From: Pedobacter terrae
Lineage (GTDB): Bacteria; Bacteroidota; Bacteroidia; Sphingobacteriales; Sphingobacteriaceae
Assembly (NCBI RefSeq): GCF_900100705.1
Contig: NZ_FNCH01000012.1
Span: forward strand, 1 to 64,000
DNA: 64,000 nucleotides
Reading direction: 5' to 3'
The translations under genes and the position numbers were made by a program. Numbering within the stretch: the stretch's first letter is position 1; every line of letters begins with the position of its first letter. This document shows positions 62,300-64,000 of this stretch, piece after piece. Below the pieces are notes generated by a model. That model was not told the origin of the DNA, did no database searches, and saw only the letters and a list, made by a program, of their open reading frames with translations.

Positions 62300-62503
62300 T
62301 TGTATAATTGCTCTGATGATGACTTATTCATCTAGCTAAAGTTATAAGTTACATATTTAGTCGGTTATCATCTTGAGCCTGTCGAAAGACTTTCAATAAT
62401 TTACAGGTTATAGGCTTTCAACAAACTCAGCTTGGCTAGTGGCAAAACAAATAAAGGCAAAAGCAATCCAATTATGTATTACTTTTGCCTTTATTCTTTA
62501 TAT

Positions 62504-62920
62504 ATGGATATCGAAGTACATAGTTTAGCCCATCTACCTGTTGTTGCAAAGCAACTTTCAGATTTTGCCGGTGACCAAAAAGTTTTCATTTTTGAGGGTG
62601 ATATGGGTGCAGGCAAAACCACATTCATCAAAACTTTTTGCGCGGCTTTAGGTGTAGCCGATGTGGTTTCGAGCCCAACTTATTCTATCGTTAACGAATA
62701 TGAAAGCCCTAACGGATCGGTATTCCATTTCGATTTTTACCGGATAAAAGACATTCGTGAAGCCTACGATTTAGGATATGAAGAATATTTTTATGGGGGT
62801 GGAATTTGTTTAATAGAATGGCCGGAGCGGGTAGAAGAATTATTACCTGAAAATTTTGTTAAGGTTGAGATCAATGTGCTGGATGAAAACCGCCGGGTAT
62901 TCAGGTTTTCGAAGGTATAA
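62504..62920 (+). CDS. tsaE: tRNA threonylcarbamoyladenosine synthesis ATPase TsaE
   Basis: TsaE is the ATPase that drives TsaBD to place threonylcarbamoyl on A37 of ANN-decoding tRNAs. From the ATG at 62504 the protein has 138 residues, the normal length. It shows FEGDMGAGKTTFIKTF (Walker A), SPTYSIVNEY, FHFDFYRI and ICLIEWPERVEELLP. The upstream ATG at 62432 would add 24 residues not seen in the family. It is followed by the alanine dehydrogenase gene. Confidence 0.95.
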   Translation: MDIEVHSLAHLPVVAKQLSDFAGDQKVFIFEGDMGAGKTTFIKTFCAALGVADVVSSPTYSIVNEYESPNGSVFHFDFYRIKDIREAYDLGYEEYFYGGGICLIEWPERVEELLPENFVKVEINVLDENRRVFRFSKV

Positions 62921-62994
62921 CAATTCGTTATCAATAAATTAACAGATTTTGCGTATCTTGAACGACCTAAAACTATCATAATTTTAATTCAAAC

Positions 62995-64000
62995 ATGGCT
63001 ACAGGATTACGCGAAGGAATGGCCGATATAGCTCGTCAGGGTTTACTACAAACGCAGGAAGCAACGCTAGAAACCAGAAATAAAAAAAACAGTCTATACA
63101 TAGGAATACCCAAAGAAATTTCTTTTCAGGAAAATAGAATCGCATTAACACCTTTATCTGTTGCTTTGTTGGTAAACAATGGCCATCGGGTTGTTTTAGA
63201 AAGTGGGGCAGGTATTGCTGCTAATTTCTCTGATACCGAATATGCGGAGCAGGGTGCAAAAATTGCCTATAACAAAAAGGAAGTTTTTGATGCTGATATC
63301 CTGGTAAAAATTGCCCCTCCCATGCTGGAAGAGATTGAAATGATGCATAAGGGGCAAACACTTATTTCTTCTTTACAAACCGGAACGCTTAAGCAGGATT
63401 ATCTTAAAGCATTGATGCATAAAAAAATTAATGCATTGTGTTTTGAGAATCTCCGCGATGAAGGTAATATACTAAGTGTAGTGCGCGCCATGAGCGAAAT
63501 AGTAGGTTCGACCTCTATTTTAATTGCTGCAGAATATTTAAGCAATGTAACCGGGGGCAAGGGCTTAATGTTAGGCGGCTTTACAGGGGTTCCTCCCACA
63601 GAAATTGTGATTTTAGGTGCCGGAACGGTTGGCGAATATGCCGCCAGAACAGCTTTGGCACTAGGCGCAGAGGTAAAAGTTTTCGATAGTTCCATTTACC
63701 GTTTACGCCGCCTGCAGAATAATCTGGGGAGCAGGGTATTTACCTCGGTAATGCAGCCTATTGTTTTAAATAAGGCCATTATTACCTGCGATGTAGTGAT
63801 TGGTGCCATTAGAGCGACACATGGCCGCAGTCCGTGTATAGTAATGGAAGAAACTGTTGCCAGAATGAAACCACATTCGGTAGTTATTGACGTGAGTATT
63901 GATCAGGGCGGTTGCTTTGAAACTTCAGAGGTGACCAACCATACCAACCCGGTTTTTAGAAAATACGATGTAATTCACTATTGTGTGCCTAATATTGCTT
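62995..64000 (+). CDS. ald: Alanine dehydrogenase (partial, runs off the window)
   Basis: The reading frame starts at ATG 62995 (MATGLREGMADIARQ) and is open to the end of the window (335 codons), so no stop is visible. It has IPKEISFQENRIALTP with the catalytic Lys/Arg region, ALCFENLRDE, the NAD-binding ILGAGTVGEYAARTALALGAE and SVVIDVSIDQGGCFETS, all typical of alanine dehydrogenase/PNT proteins. It interconverts L-alanine and pyruvate plus ammonium with NAD. The N-terminal extension of about 35 residues is usual in Bacteroidota. About 70 residues probably remain beyond 64000. Confidence 0.93.
   Translation, partial: MATGLREGMADIARQGLLQTQEATLETRNKKNSLYIGIPKEISFQENRIALTPLSVALLVNNGHRVVLESGAGIAANFSDTEYAEQGAKIAYNKKEVFDADILVKIAPPMLEEIEMMHKGQTLISSLQTGTLKQDYLKALMHKKINALCFENLRDEGNILSVVRAMSEIVGSTSILIAAEYLSNVTGGKGLMLGGFTGVPPTEIVILGAGTVGEYAARTALALGAEVKVFDSSIYRLRRLQNNLGSRVFTSVMQPIVLNKAIITCDVVIGAIRATHGRSPCIVMEETVARMKPHSVVIDVSIDQGGCFETSEVTNHTNPVFRKYDVIHYCVPNIA

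Noticed and set aside
62432..62503. Longer tsaE start at 62432
   Set aside because: The extra 24 residues are unlike any TsaE N-terminus, and the ATG at 62504 gives the normal 138-residue protein.
1..64000. tRNA or rRNA genes
   Set aside because: No segment with a T-loop GGTTCGAATC-type motif plus CCA-end cloverleaf, and no rRNA-like conserved block, was found by eye on either strand.

Overview
The window looks like chromosome from a Pedobacter-like member of the Sphingobacteriaceae (Bacteroidota). The evidence is an A+T-rich base composition, Bacteroidota promoters (a -7 box TAnnTTTG with TTG about 19 nt upstream) in place of strong Shine-Dalgarno sites, a fused lpxC/fabZ gene, a PorX regulator of type IX secretion, and many families that are mainly Bacteroidota (DUF4175, DUF2911, DUF3347, HYC_CC_PP). 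It is mostly core chromosome. I see no rRNA, tRNA, CRISPR array, insertion sequence or prophage.

Layout. 0.2-7.8 kb: a membrane zinc peptidase, a decayed FAD oxidoreductase, purU, rmuC, thiL, a dicarboxylate/amino-acid symporter and nadA. 7.8-12.2 kb: nadB divergent from nadA across an AT-rich palindromic spacer, a gamma-class carbonic anhydrase and an Ig-like lipoprotein. 12.3-21 kb: mnmG with two exact parS sites upstream (suggesting proximity to the replication origin), an Uup-like ABC-F ATPase, ybeY and a giant DUF4175 membrane protein. 21.4-25.4 kb: a secreted GDPD-GH16 fusion enzyme beside a Tat-type phospholipase C, probably a polymer- and phospholipid-scavenging pair. 26.7-31.3 kb: a self-regulated TetR-TolC-HlyD-MFS efflux operon. 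31.5-40 kb: ppc, a peroxiredoxin/thioredoxin operon, an S9 peptidase and an odd secreted flavoprotein. 40.3-41.3 kb: a DinB-type thiol transferase and a DUF6265 protein.

41.5-47.3 kb, minus strand, is a metal-handling cluster: HYC_CC_PP protein, periplasmic HMA protein, beta-barrel, DUF3347 protein, an AraC regulator fused to an HMA-like domain, YceI, a DOPA-dioxygenase-type enzyme and an HMA-MauE membrane protein. 47.4-52.4 kb: cyclophilin, exonuclease III, hutI-hutG, a 52-residue protein and 5-formyl-THF cyclo-ligase. 52.7-54 kb: two tandem elongation factor P genes, one lacking the tip lysine. 54.4-60.2 kb: ABC ATPase, GNAT, and the lipid A genes lpxA, lpxC/fabZ and lpxD, then an HD phosphohydrolase. 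60.3-64 kb: porX, a small membrane protein, tsaE and the start of alanine dehydrogenase, which runs off the window.

Intergenic DNA is rich in dispersed imperfect palindromes that begin CGTCAT and end ATGACG or GTGACG. They sit very close to stop codons, and one supplies the last codons and stop of a gene. There is also a pair of structured hairpins with covarying stems (a candidate ncRNA or terminator family) and a (CCCTAAA)7 telomere-like tract.
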